Source: Comamonadaceae bacterium (lineage in GTDB: Bacteria > Pseudomonadota > Gammaproteobacteria > Burkholderiales > Burkholderiaceae_C). Taken from it: a DNA stretch of 64,000 nt. Every line of letters starts with the position of its first letter. The stretch's first letter is position 1. Positions 10,460-18,837 of this stretch are shown piece by piece. The DNA is taken from positions 1-64,000 of the forward strand of contig CANJPU010000027.1 in NCBI GenBank assembly GCA_947476285.1. Reading direction: 5' to 3'. A program made the position numbers and the translations under genes. The notes beneath the pieces are model-generated. The model saw only the letters and a list, made by a program, of their open reading frames with translations, did no database searches and was not told the DNA's origin.

Positions 10460-10799
10460 AGTCGTTGCCGGTCTTGCGCGGTTTGCCCGCGCGAGTGGGA
10501 CGACGCGAAGCTTCGAGCGCCTTGCCATGAACATCGGTGTCCGGATCGGCCACCGCCTCCAGGGACTTTTCCAGGCCGAGCGCCCACAGCACGGTGAAGC
10601 AGACGCCGATGGCCGTGCCGGGCTTGCCGAGTTCCAGGGCCGTTAGGGTGTTGCGGTTGACCCCTGCCTTGCTGGCGAGGTCCACCACCGACCAGCCGCG
10701 ACGAATCCGCGCGACGCGGATGCGCAGGCCGAGCTGAGCGACACGCTCGGAGACATTTGACGGAATGGAAAAGTTGCTCATTATTTTGAGTTTATCCAT
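10449..10799 (-). CDS. hipB: HipB-type XRE-family antitoxin/repressor
   Basis: 116 residues with one helix-turn-helix domain at about residues 20-75 (LGLRIRVARIRRGWSVVDLA then KAGVNRNTLTALELGK). The C-terminal tail is basic and disordered-looking. HipB dimers bind inverted repeats in the hipBA promoter and hold HipA inactive. ATG 10799 is chosen, but ATG 10781 (110 residues) is equally possible because neither has a clear ribosome site and the predicted transcript begins close by. A perfect inverted repeat in the promoter supports autoregulation. Confidence 0.82.
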   Translation of the reverse strand: MDKLKIMSNFSIPSNVSERVAQLGLRIRVARIRRGWSVVDLASKAGVNRNTLTALELGKPGTAIGVCFTVLWALGLEKSLEAVADPDTDVHGKALEASRRPTRAGKPRKTGNDYDF

Positions 10800-10806
10800 G
10801 CTTAAC

Positions 10807-10842
10807 GCCTATCATAATAGGCAACTTATTCTTTTCACGCAA
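10807..10842 (-). promoter_or_regulatory. hipBA promoter with an overlapping HipB operator
   Basis: On the minus strand a -35 TTGCGT (10842-10837) and a -10 TATTAT (10819-10814) have a 17-base spacer. The -10 lies inside the perfect inverted repeat GCCTAT-TATG-ATAGGC (10822-10807). A second, partial copy of the half site (ataataggc) is at about 10868. Blocking the -10 by a bound HipB dimer would give simple negative autoregulation. Confidence 0.65.
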
Positions 10843-10926
10843 GCTACAAAAGCAAACGTGATGAAAATAATAGGCGCAACACAGGTCAATGGCAGGTTAA
10901 GTAGGCAAACTCTGCTTCCGCGCAAG

Positions 10927-11199
10927 TTAAGCGCTTGCTTTCCGCGCTGCCAGTTTTGCCTCAAGCAGACGATAGGCCCGCTTCTCATCAAGCTTCGGGA
11001 GCTTCGGTTCGTTCTGCAGGAGATCAGCCAGCACCGGCGTCACAACATCGAACAGTGCCGACGGCAGCGCTTCGCGGACTGCGCGCGGCTCCGCAAGATC
11101 CTCCAGCAGTCCCGACATTTCGCCGTGGGCGAGCTTGTTGCCGCCTTCTCGATAGACTTTGTGGACTGCGGCATCCACCGTGAGCGCGCCCTCGAGCAC
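10927..11199 (-). CDS. Unrecognised ORF next to the guaA attachment site, possibly a gene remnant
   Basis: 90 residues from GTG 11199; the frame opens just after a TGA inside the att-like repeat. The protein is hydrophilic and helical, with LAHGEMSGLLEDLAEPRA and a Lys/Arg-rich C-terminus (KRAYRLLEAKLAARK). It has the look of the C-terminal end of a larger element protein, but I know no family for it. It lies upstream of hipB in the same direction. In 10843-10926 I see only the partial hipB half site. Confidence 0.4.
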   Translation of the reverse strand: MLEGALTVDAAVHKVYREGGNKLAHGEMSGLLEDLAEPRAVREALPSALFDVVTPVLADLLQNEPKLPKLDEKRAYRLLEAKLAARKASA

Positions 11200-11213
11200 G
11201 GTCTCGTCCTCAG

Positions 11214-11236
11214 TTCAGGCTCATTCCCACTCAATC
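11214..11236. repeat. guaA 3' end, putative attachment site
   Basis: This is the native partner of the copy at 8800-8822. It covers the guaA stop (11221-11223) and its last codons. Integration here would leave guaA intact because the repeat rebuilds its end. It marks the right boundary of the accessory island. Confidence 0.65.
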
Positions 11237-12843
11237 GTCGCCGGCGGCTTGCTGCTCACGTCGTAAGTCACACGATTGATGCCGCGCACCTCATTGATGA
11301 TGCGGCTGGAAACCTTCTTGAGCAGTGCGTAGGGCAGCTCGGCCCAGTCAGCGGTCATGAAGTCGCTGGTTTGCACGGCGCGCAGGGCCACGACGTAGTC
11401 GTAAGTGCGCCCATCGCCCATGACGCCCACGCTCTTGACTGGCAGGAACACGGTAAACGCCTGGCTGGTGAGCTCATACCAGTTCTTGCCGGAGGCTGCA
11501 TCTTTGAAGCTGCGCAGCTCTTCGATGAAGATCGCATCGGCACGGCGCAACAGGTCGGCGTATTCTTTCTTCACTTCGCCCAGGATGCGCACGCCCAGGC
11601 CTGGGCCTGGGAAGGGATGGCGGTACACCATTTCTGGTGGCAGGCCCAGGGCCACGCCGAGTTCACGCACTTCGTCCTTGAACAGATCGCGCAAAGGCTC
11701 CAGCAGTTTCAGACCTAGCTGTTCGGGTAGACCACCCACGTTGTGGTGGCTCTTGATGGTGACGGCCTTCTTGCTCTTGGCACCGCCCGATTCGATCACG
11801 TCGGGGTAGATGGTGCCTTGGGCCAGCCACTTGGCGCCCTTGTGGGCGCCATCGAGTCCCGCCTTCAGGCGCGCTGCCTCAGCCTTGAACACTTCGACGA
11901 ACTCACGTCCGATGATCTTGCGCTTGGCCTCCGGATCGCTCACACCCGCGAGCTTGCCAAGAAATGCTTCGCTGGCATCGACACGTATCACCCGCGCATG
12001 CAGCTTGCCGGCGAACATGTCCATCACCATGTCGCCCTCATTGAGGCGCAGTAGGCCATGATCAACGAACACGCAGGTGAGCTGATCGCCGATGGCTCGG
12101 TGAATAAGCGCCGCAGCCACCGAAGAATCAACGCCGCCTGACAAGCCCAGGATGACTTCTTCGTCGCCCACCTGTTGGCGTATGGCCTGCACCGCCTCTG
12201 CCACGTGGTCACGCATGACCCAATCGGGCTGCACAGCGCAGATGCCAAGCACAAAGCGCTCAAGAATCGCCTTGCCCTGCTGAGTGTGGGTGACCTCGGG
12301 GTGAAACTGAACCGCATAGAAGCGCCGCGCCTCATCGGCCATGCCGGCAATGGGACAGCTTTCGGTGGACGCCAGCAGCTTGAAGCCGGGCGGCAGCTGC
12401 GTCACCTTGTCGCCATGGCTCATCCAGACATTGAGCATGCCGTGGCCTTCACTGGTGGTGAAGTCGGCAATATCGCGCAGCAGTTCGGTGTGCCCGCGCG
12501 CGCGCACCGAGGCAAAGCCGAACTCGCGCTTGTGCCCGCCCTCGACCTTGCCGCCCAGCTGATGCGCCATGGTCTGCATGCCGTAGCAGATACCCAGCAC
12601 CGGCACACCCAACTCGAATACCGCCTGCGGTGCCTTGTCGGTGGTGTCTTCGTAAACGCTGGCATGGCTGCCGGAGAGGATCACGCCGCGCAGTGCGCCA
12701 TCGGCCGCGAACTGGCGCACCCAGTCGTCGCTGACATCGCAGGGGTGGACCTCGCAGAACACATGGGCTTCGCGCACGCGCCGTGCGATGAGTTGAGTGA
12801 CTTGCGAGCCAAAATCGAGAATGAGGATTTTCTGGTGTTGCAT
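11221..12843 (-). CDS. guaA: GMP synthase (glutamine-hydrolysing)
   Basis: 540 residues. The enzyme aminates XMP to GMP in the cytosol. The class I amidotransferase domain covers about 1-200, with nucleophile Cys86 in GICYGMQ. The ATP pyrophosphatase domain follows with its PP-loop [10 protein letters not shown] near 230. The C-terminal dimerisation domain ends in the usual ATIEWE. ATG 12843 gives the normal family start ([14 protein letters not shown]). The gene follows guaB by 42 bases. Normally tadA is close downstream in this group of bacteria; here an island lies between them. Confidence 0.97.
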   Translation of the reverse strand: MQHQKILILDFGSQVTQLIARRVREAHVFCEVHPCDVSDDWVRQFAADGALRGVILSGSHASVYEDTTDKAPQAVFELGVPVLGICYGMQTMAHQLGGKVEGGHKREFGFASVRARGHTELLRDIADFTTSEGHGMLNVWMSHGDKVTQLPPGFKLLASTESCPIAGMADEARRFYAVQFHPEVTHTQQGKAILERFVLGICAVQPDWVMRDHVAEAVQAIRQQVGDEEVILGLSGGVDSSVAAALIHRAIGDQLTCVFVDHGLLRLNEGDMVMDMFAGKLHARVIRVDASEAFLGKLAGVSDPEAKRKIIGREFVEVFKAEAARLKAGLDGAHKGAKWLAQGTIYPDVIESGGAKSKKAVTIKSHHNVGGLPEQLGLKLLEPLRDLFKDEVRELGVALGLPPEMVYRHPFPGPGLGVRILGEVKKEYADLLRRADAIFIEELRSFKDAASGKNWYELTSQAFTVFLPVKSVGVMGDGRTYDYVVALRAVQTSDFMTADWAELPYALLKKVSSRIINEVRGINRVTYDVSSKPPATIEWE

Positions 12844-12885
12844 GTTGGCGTTCAGAGCTGAGACGGCAGGCCGCATCCGACAGGG

Positions 12886-14355
12886 TCAATCGGCTCGGTA
12901 GTTCGGCGCTTCTTTGGTGATCTGAACGTCATGCACATGGCTCTCGCGTATGCCCGCGGCAGTGATTTCGACAAACTCAGCTTTGCTGCGCAAATCTTCG
13001 ATGGTGGCACAGCCGCAATAGCCCATGCTGGCCCGCACGCCGCCGGCCATCTGGTACACGATGGAGACCAGTGAGCCCTTGTAAGGCACCCGCCCTTCAA
13101 TGCCTTCGGGCACCAGCTTGTCGGCATTGGGATTGCCTGTGGTGGCTTCCTGGAAATAGCGGTCGGCACTGCCTTGCTGCATGGCGCCGATGGATCCCAT
13201 GCCGCGGTAGCTCTTGTAGCTGCGTCCCTGGTACAACACGATCTCGCCCGGCGCCTCTTCGGTGCCGGCAAAGATGCCGCCCATCATCACGCAGTGCGCG
13301 CCGGCAGCGATGGCTTTGGAAATGTCGCCAGAGAAGCGGATGCCGCCATCGGCGATCAGCGGCACGCCAGTGCCCTGCAGCGCAGTGGCCACATTGTCGA
13401 TCGCGGTGATTTGCGGCACACCCACGCCCGCGACGATGCGGGTGGTGCATATGGAGCCGGGGCCGATGCCGACCTTCACCGCATCCGCCCCAGCCTCCAC
13501 CAGCGCTCTGGCTGCCGCGCCGGTGGCGATGTTGCCGCCAATCACATCCACCTGAGGATAGTTTTGCTTGACCCAGCGCACCCGCTCGATCACGCCTTTG
13601 CTGTGACCATGCGCGGTGTCCACCACGATCGCGTCCACCCCAGCTCTGACCAGCGCTTCGACGCGCTCCTCTGTGCCCTCGCCCACGCCTACAGCCGCAC
13701 CCACACGCAAACGCCCCGCTGCGTCGCGCGCCGCATAGGGGAAGCTGGTCTGTTTGGTGATGTCCTTGACGGTGATCAGGCCCTTGAGCTCAAAGGCATC
13801 GTTGATGACCAGCAGGCGCTCCAGCCTGTACTTGTTGAGCAGAGCCTTGGCTTCTTCCGGGGTGGTGCCTTCCTTGACGGTGATCAGCTTCTCGCGAGGC
13901 GTCATGATCTGGCTGACAGGAACCTCGTAGCGAGTCTCAAACCGCAGGTCGCGACCGGTGACAATGCCCACCACCTTGCCGCCATCGACCACCGGGAAGC
14001 CTGAGATGCCCAGTTGCTCCTGCATATCAATCACCTGCCGCACCGTGTGCGAGGGGGTGATGATGACTGGGTCTCGCAGCACGCCGGACTCATACCGCTT
14101 GACCCGCGAGACTTCAGCCGCCTGTTGCTTTGCGGTGAGGTTCTTGTGGACGATCCCCATGCCGCCTTCCTGGGCGATCGCTATGGCCAACCGTGCTTCG
14201 GTCACGGTGTCCATGGCAGCGGACACCAAGGGCAGGTTCAGCGTGATGTTGCGTGAAAGGCGGGTGGCAAGGGAAGTGTCCTTGGGGAGGACTTGGGAGA
14301 ACGCCGGCACCAGCAACACATCGTCGAAGGTGAGCGCTTTTCCTAAAAGGCGCAT
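12886..14355 (-). CDS. guaB: IMP dehydrogenase
   Basis: 489 residues, the standard length. It oxidises IMP to XMP with NAD, the rate-limiting step of guanine nucleotide synthesis. The TIM barrel is split by a pair of CBS domains at about 95-215. The catalytic Cys lies in [13 protein letters not shown] near 305, and the mobile flap segment follows near 400 ([11 protein letters not shown]). ATG 14355 ([12 protein letters not shown]) is the usual start; the frame is open further upstream without family sequence. It forms an operon with guaA. Confidence 0.97.
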   Translation of the reverse strand: MRLLGKALTFDDVLLVPAFSQVLPKDTSLATRLSRNITLNLPLVSAAMDTVTEARLAIAIAQEGGMGIVHKNLTAKQQAAEVSRVKRYESGVLRDPVIITPSHTVRQVIDMQEQLGISGFPVVDGGKVVGIVTGRDLRFETRYEVPVSQIMTPREKLITVKEGTTPEEAKALLNKYRLERLLVINDAFELKGLITVKDITKQTSFPYAARDAAGRLRVGAAVGVGEGTEERVEALVRAGVDAIVVDTAHGHSKGVIERVRWVKQNYPQVDVIGGNIATGAAARALVEAGADAVKVGIGPGSICTTRIVAGVGVPQITAIDNVATALQGTGVPLIADGGIRFSGDISKAIAAGAHCVMMGGIFAGTEEAPGEIVLYQGRSYKSYRGMGSIGAMQQGSADRYFQEATTGNPNADKLVPEGIEGRVPYKGSLVSIVYQMAGGVRASMGYCGCATIEDLRSKAEFVEITAAGIRESHVHDVQITKEAPNYRAD

Positions 14356-14495
14356 GTCAAAGCTCCAAAAGACGGATTGTACCCGCGTCAATTCGCCGCT
14401 TACCCTGGCCACGAGCCAGCACAGGGCGTGGCTTCGTACCAACGAATTCTCTGGCAGCGCTTCCCGTTCACTGTGGTGACGCTACACTCCATTCG

Positions 14496-15014
14496 ATGAA
14501 GTTGCTACGCGTCGCCCTGACCGGCCTTGCATGCGCCCTGCCGGCCTTTTGCTTGGCTCAATGGCAATGGATGGACAAGAGTGGGCGTCAGGTGTTCAGC
14601 GATCAGGCCCCGCCAATGGACATTCCGGCGCGCAGCATCCTGCGTCAACCGGGCGTCAAGCCCCAGAGTGCGGCTGAGGCGCCCGACTCCGCCGCTTCCG
14701 CGCCGCCCCAGCCTGCCAGGGCTACGGCACCCGCCCCGCGCTTGAGCGGCAAAGAGAAAGACCTGGAAGACCGAAAGAAGCAGGTGGCCAGCGCCGAGGC
14801 CGACAAGAAAAAAGCTCAGGACGATGAGCGCGAGCGCATCCGCGCCGACAACTGCGATCGGGCCAAGCGATCCAAGATCGCACTTGACTCGGGCGTACGA
14901 ATCTCACGCATCAACGACAAAGGCGAACCCGAGATTCTCGACGACACCACTCGGGCAGCCGAAGCCAGGCGCACGAACGCCGTCATTGCCAGCGAATGCC
15001 AGGCCGGCAGCTGA
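14496..15014 (+). CDS. DUF4124-domain secreted protein
   Basis: 172 residues. A signal peptide covers about 1-21 (hydrophobic core LTGLACALPAFCLA, cleavage before QWQW). The DUF4124 domain follows at about 22-55 with the typical WQWMDKSGRQVFSDQAPP. The remaining part is Ala/Pro-rich and then a charged coiled-coil-like helix (KEKDLEDRKKQVASAEADKK). It is presumably periplasmic; its role is unknown. This gene next to guaB is conserved in related bacteria. It is divergent from guaB with about 140 bases between them. Confidence 0.85.
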   Translation: MKLLRVALTGLACALPAFCLAQWQWMDKSGRQVFSDQAPPMDIPARSILRQPGVKPQSAAEAPDSAASAPPQPARATAPAPRLSGKEKDLEDRKKQVASAEADKKKAQDDERERIRADNCDRAKRSKIALDSGVRISRINDKGEPEILDDTTRAAEARRTNAVIASECQAGS

Positions 15015-15032
15015 CAAGCCCGCCGTTTTCGT

Positions 15033-15365
15033 TCACCGCGACTTTCGTGTAAACAGACCTGCTGCGCGCACGCCCTGCTTTCTGAATCGTTCGCGTCGCG
15101 CGAGCTTGGGATCCACCACTAGCGGCCGGTAAACCTCAATGCGGTCGCCCTCTCGAAGCGGTTGATCCAGCCGGGTCTTGCGGCCCCAGATGCCTAGCGC
15201 GCAGTGGCGCAAATCGATATCAGGGAATTCGGCGCCCAGACCGCTGGCTTGCAAAGCCTGCAATACGGTAGTGCCGATTGGCACTGCCAAAGCCCACTCG
15301 CGCACCTCGCGCGGCGCCGGAGAATAAAGCACCAAGACCTGCACCAGAGCTTGGGCTTCAGGCAT
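15033..15365 (-). CDS. rnfH: RnfH family ubiquitin-like protein
   Basis: 110 residues with a beta-grasp (ubiquitin-like) fold: VQVLVLYSPAPREV at the start, AVPIGTTVLQAL in the middle, and REGDRIEVYRPLVVDPK near 75-92, a family signature. RnfH proteins are named for linkage to rnf genes elsewhere, but next to ratA their role is unclear. The start overlaps the ratA stop by eight bases, so the pair is co-translated. A basic tail of about 20 residues follows the fold. Confidence 0.92.
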   Translation of the reverse strand: MPEAQALVQVLVLYSPAPREVREWALAVPIGTTVLQALQASGLGAEFPDIDLRHCALGIWGRKTRLDQPLREGDRIEVYRPLVVDPKLARRERFRKQGVRAAGLFTRKSR

Positions 15366-15798
15366 AGATCTGCTCAGCCCGCTTCACAAAGGCATCGACC
15401 AGACTGGCCGCGATCTTGTCGAACACCGGGCCCACCAGGGTCCCCAGGGTGGTGCTGCTGAATCCGTAGTGCAGTTTCAGATCGACCTTGCAGGCGCGTT
15501 GCTGGCCATCGCCGATGGGGGCAAAAGTCCATTGACCGTCGAGCTTGGAAAATGGCCCTTCTGTGAGCTTCATGCGCACTTCACGGCCCGGCACATGTTC
15601 ATTGCGGGTGCGAAAGACCTGATGGATGCCACTAAAGGCAATGCCGATTTCGGCGTTCATGCCATGCGCATCCTGCGACAGCACGGCGGCACGGTCGCAC
15701 CAGGGTAGAAACTCGCTATACCGGGCCACATCTGTGACCAGAGCGTACATTTCCTCGGCGCTATACCAGATGAGGACGGATTTATGGACGGTTTTCAT
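15358..15798 (-). CDS. ratA: RatA family protein (Coq10-like START domain)
   Basis: 146 residues from ATG 15798. It has the SRPBCC/START fold of the RatA/Coq10 group: the KSVLIWYSAEEMYALVTD opening, the Y.EFLPWC motif near 35, and a C-terminal amphipathic helix (LVDAFVKRAEQIY). E. coli RatA was described as a toxin blocking 70S formation, whereas related proteins bind ubiquinone. Which role applies here is open. It sits divergent to smpB and is coupled to rnfH, the standard order in many proteobacteria. Confidence 0.92.
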   Translation of the reverse strand: MKTVHKSVLIWYSAEEMYALVTDVARYSEFLPWCDRAAVLSQDAHGMNAEIGIAFSGIHQVFRTRNEHVPGREVRMKLTEGPFSKLDGQWTFAPIGDGQQRACKVDLKLHYGFSSTTLGTLVGPVFDKIAASLVDAFVKRAEQIYA

Positions 15799-15874
15799 GG
15801 AGAATGCGGAGCCCGCTAGCGCGCAACACTGCACCTCTCATTGTAGTTAGGCCCGCCTCCCCCATTTGGAATCC

Positions 15875-16348
15875 ATGGCCAAGAAACCCGAAACCGCAAG
15901 CCGCATCGCCGACAACAAGAAGGCGGCGTACAACTACTTCTTCGAAGAAAGATTCGAGGCTGGCATGGTGCTGCAAGGCTGGGAAGTCAAAGCCCTGCGC
16001 GAAGGTAAAGTGCAGCTCACCGACGGCTATGTGGTGATCAAGAACGGAGAGCTGTACGTCATAGGCTGTCAGATCAACCCGCTCAAGACAGCATCCACCC
16101 ATGTCAACCCGGACGCGGTTCGCACCAAGAAGCTGCTGCTGCACAAGGACGAGATCCGTCGCCTGGTCGGCAAGATCGAGCAAAAAGGCTACACCCTGGT
16201 GCCACTCAATCTTCACTGGAAGGCTGGCAAGGTCAAATGCGAAATCGCCCTGGCCAAGGGCAAGGCCGAGCACGACAAGCGCGACACCATCAAAGACCGG
16301 GAAGGCAAGCGCGAGGTGGAGCGGGCGATGAAGAGCCGTAGTCGTTAA
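15875..16348 (+). CDS. smpB: SsrA-binding protein SmpB
   Basis: 157 residues. SmpB binds tmRNA and takes part in rescue of stalled ribosomes. The OB-fold core is complete, with the N-terminal NKKAAYNYF, the [14 protein letters not shown] strand and the [19 protein letters not shown] tail that enters the mRNA channel. ATG 15875 is used; an in-frame TTG at 15866 has no advantage. The tmRNA gene itself is not in the window. Confidence 0.97.
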   Translation: MAKKPETASRIADNKKAAYNYFFEERFEAGMVLQGWEVKALREGKVQLTDGYVVIKNGELYVIGCQINPLKTASTHVNPDAVRTKKLLLHKDEIRRLVGKIEQKGYTLVPLNLHWKAGKVKCEIALAKGKAEHDKRDTIKDREGKREVERAMKSRSR

Positions 16349-16467
16349 CGCACGGTCTGAAGAAAACCGTTAGCATCGAGCAATGCCGCGCTCACCGGAG
16401 TTCAACTCGGCCGCGGCAGCAGGAACGCCGCACGCAAGCGGCTGCAATACCACCACCAGGAGTCCCC

Positions 16468-16833
16468 ATGAGAATCCTCGCGCCCATCCTCCTTGCCGCC
16501 TATTGCACCGTATGCTTGGCGGCCGACCCACCGGCCAATGCAACCGCAGGGATACTTACCGGCCCCAACGGCATGACGCTCTACACCTTTACCAACGACC
16601 CCGTCGGTAGCGGCAAGTCGGTATGCAATGGGCCTTGCGCTGCCTTGTGGCCTCCGCTAGCGGCATCCGCGAGCGACAAGGGTAGCGGCGAGTACAGCGT
16701 CATCGCACGCGACGACGGCTCTCGGCAATGGGCATACAAGGGCAAGCCCCTGTATTTTTGGGTCAGGGACGTGAAGTCTGGAGACAAGACGGGTGATGGG
16801 GTCAACAACGTTTGGCACTTAGCTCGCCCCTGA
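16468..16833 (+). CDS. Secreted COG4315-type repeat protein
   Basis: 121 residues. A signal peptide covers about 1-19 (MRILAPILLAAYCTVCLAA). Two copies of the short repeat found in PF03640-type predicted lipoproteins follow: GPNGMTLYTFTND with CNGPCAALWPPL, and RQWAYKGKPLYFWVRD. The CxxxC pair could bind a metal or form a disulfide. No lipobox is convincing, so it is probably periplasmic. The function is unknown. It sits alone between smpB and the convergent hydrolase gene; 16349-16467 has no other gene. Confidence 0.85.
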   Translation: MRILAPILLAAYCTVCLAADPPANATAGILTGPNGMTLYTFTNDPVGSGKSVCNGPCAALWPPLAASASDKGSGEYSVIARDDGSRQWAYKGKPLYFWVRDVKSGDKTGDGVNNVWHLARP

Positions 16834-16882
16834 CCTTGGACGGGCCTCACCAGCGTAACCAGCTTATTGGCCAGTCAGAGAA

Positions 16883-17968
16883 TCAGTTGAGATGTCGCAG
16901 CGGATGCGCATGAGCCGGCCAAGGGCTATCGAAAAAAGCACGCCACATGTCGGCTGTGACGTCCTCGATGCGCGCTGGGTTCCAGCGCGGTGAGTGGTCC
17001 TTGTCCACCGCCAGGGCGCGAACGCCTTCGACGGTTTCACTCGCGGCGCCAGGGCGAAGATGAAAGCTGTTGCGCACCATATCGCGTTCCATGCGCAGGT
17101 CATCGGCCAGGCCCAGACTGCGCCCGCGGCGTACCTGCTCCAGCACCACATGCAGCATCAGCGGCGAGCGTTGCCGCAGGGTCCCTGCGGTGTCCGTCGC
17201 CCATTTTGAATCGTCGGCCTCAAGCGCATCGATGATCTCTTTCACGCTCGCAAGGCCAAAGAAGTGGTCGATCTGCTGGCGATGCGCAACGAGCGCGCCT
17301 GACTGACCGGCGGTATCCGACCGTTGTGCGTGTTCCAGAGCCACAAGCCCGGTGCGCGCCACTTCACCCCACAGATCATTCAATGAGCCCGAATCCACCA
17401 TCACGTCAGCCAGACCAAGCTGCAGCGCATCCACGCCACCGAGCATGTGGCCGGTGAGCGCCAGGTATTCGCCGGTTCGACCAGGACAGCGTGAGAGAAA
17501 ATAGCCGCCACCGACATCGGGGAAGAGTCCGATGTTGGTCTCGGGCATGGCCATCTTCGTGCGCTCTGTCACGATGCGGTGCTTGGCACCCTGCCGCGTA
17601 TGCCCGGAGATGCCCATGCCGCCACCCATCACGATGCCGTCGAGGAACGCGATATAGGGCTTGGGATAGCAATGAATCAGGTGGTTGAGGCTATATTCCT
17701 CGGTGAAGAAGTCTTCCAGGCGGGGGTCACCGGACAGCCCTGCCTGATGAAAGAAGCGGATGTCGCCGCCGGCGCAAAAGGCGCCGAACGGGCCCTCCTT
17801 GCCATGACCGCGTATCGCAATCGCGTGCACAGTGTCCAGATCGCGCCAGCCCAGCAAAGCGGCAGTGAGTTCGCGAATCATGGGCAGGCTCAAAGCATTG
17901 AGCGCCTTGGGCCTGTTGAGCGTGATCATGCCCACGCCATTGCACACTTCAATCTGAATGTCGCTCAT
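16883..17968 (-). CDS. Enoyl-CoA hydratase/isomerase family, 3-hydroxyisobutyryl-CoA hydrolase-like
   Basis: 361 residues, longer than simple enoyl-CoA hydratases and typical for HIBYL-CoA hydrolases of valine breakdown. The oxyanion-hole segments are AFCAGGDIRFF near 65 and DGIVMGGGMGISG near 110. The PETNIGLFPDVGGGYFL stretch near 140 is a hallmark of the hydrolase branch. ATG 17968 overlaps the stop of the EamA gene by four bases. A longer open frame to 18673 only runs antisense-like through that gene and is not coding. The exact substrate is inferred from family features. Confidence 0.85.
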   Translation of the reverse strand: MSDIQIEVCNGVGMITLNRPKALNALSLPMIRELTAALLGWRDLDTVHAIAIRGHGKEGPFGAFCAGGDIRFFHQAGLSGDPRLEDFFTEEYSLNHLIHCYPKPYIAFLDGIVMGGGMGISGHTRQGAKHRIVTERTKMAMPETNIGLFPDVGGGYFLSRCPGRTGEYLALTGHMLGGVDALQLGLADVMVDSGSLNDLWGEVARTGLVALEHAQRSDTAGQSGALVAHRQQIDHFFGLASVKEIIDALEADDSKWATDTAGTLRQRSPLMLHVVLEQVRRGRSLGLADDLRMERDMVRNSFHLRPGAASETVEGVRALAVDKDHSPRWNPARIEDVTADMWRAFFDSPWPAHAHPLRHLN

Positions 17969-18837
17969 GTTCTCAAACGCCAAGATATGAACTCGTTGAC
18001 CAAAAGGGCTCCCAGCACCAGTGCACCGCCCGCCAGCACGGTGAAGCTGGGCACCTCCCCTGCCCCCAGCCATGCCAGCGCAATTCCGAAAATCACCTCC
18101 AGCGTGGCCAGCAACGCGATCTCCGGGGCTTTGAGTACGCGGGCGCAAACCACCGAGAGGGTACACGGAATCGCAAGCTGAACCAAGCCGAGCAACGCGA
18201 GCAGGGACACGTCGTGTGCCGATGCCTGCAAGGGCACCGCGAGCGGAAGTGTCAGAGCAACGGAAAGGATGGCTCCCACCAACACTGCAGGCACCAGATC
18301 GATCTGGGCCCCGCGGGACTGCGAGCGCTGCGCGACGGTCCAGTTCACCGCGCTGGCCACGGGCACACACAAGGCCACCAGTGTTCCAGTCAGTTGATCT
18401 CCCGTGACCTGGTCGGCGTACATGAACCCGATGCCCACTCCTGCAATGAGGATCGCGATCCAGGTGCGCAAAGGGATTCGATGCCCGATGAAAATGCGAG
18501 CCATCATCGCGGTCAGAAAAGGACCGACCGACATGGTCACCAACACATTGGCCACTGTCGTCAGCGTCAATGCCACCATGAAGGCAGTGAACATGACGCA
18601 CCAGCACAGACCGGAAATCCACAGCATCAGGCCGCCTGAGCGCACCTGGCCCAGCACCTGCCGGCCCTGCCACACAGGGAGAATGACCAGGAGCGATAGT
18701 GCCGTGAATAGGCTGCGCCAGAAAGTCAGCTCAAAGCTGCGCGCATGCTCCAACTGCCGGGTCACCACGCCGGCGATCGACCACATCAGTGTGACGGCCA
18801 CCATCAAAAGGACGGCCCGGGAGCGGGTGAGCTTCAC
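17965..18837 (-). CDS. EamA/DMT family transporter
   Basis: 290 residues with about ten hydrophobic segments in two EamA halves (about 10-140 and 150-285), as in exporters of amino acids and metabolites. The start is GTG 18837, overlapping the typA stop (GTGA), and the end overlaps the next gene by four bases. The three genes typA, this one and the hydrolase therefore appear co-translated. No substrate can be named. Confidence 0.88.
   Translation of the reverse strand: MKLTRSRAVLLMVAVTLMWSIAGVVTRQLEHARSFELTFWRSLFTALSLLVILPVWQGRQVLGQVRSGGLMLWISGLCWCVMFTAFMVALTLTTVANVLVTMSVGPFLTAMMARIFIGHRIPLRTWIAILIAGVGIGFMYADQVTGDQLTGTLVALCVPVASAVNWTVAQRSQSRGAQIDLVPAVLVGAILSVALTLPLAVPLQASAHDVSLLALLGLVQLAIPCTLSVVCARVLKAPEIALLATLEVIFGIALAWLGAGEVPSFTVLAGGALVLGALLVNEFISWRLRT

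Noticed and set aside
13174-14004. 276-residue plus-strand ORF across guaB
   Set aside because: Opposite-strand shadow of a housekeeping gene in GC-rich DNA.
17969-18673. Long 5' extension of the HIBYL-CoA hydrolase-like gene
   Set aside because: It lies antisense-like within the EamA gene in another frame and has low-complexity composition.
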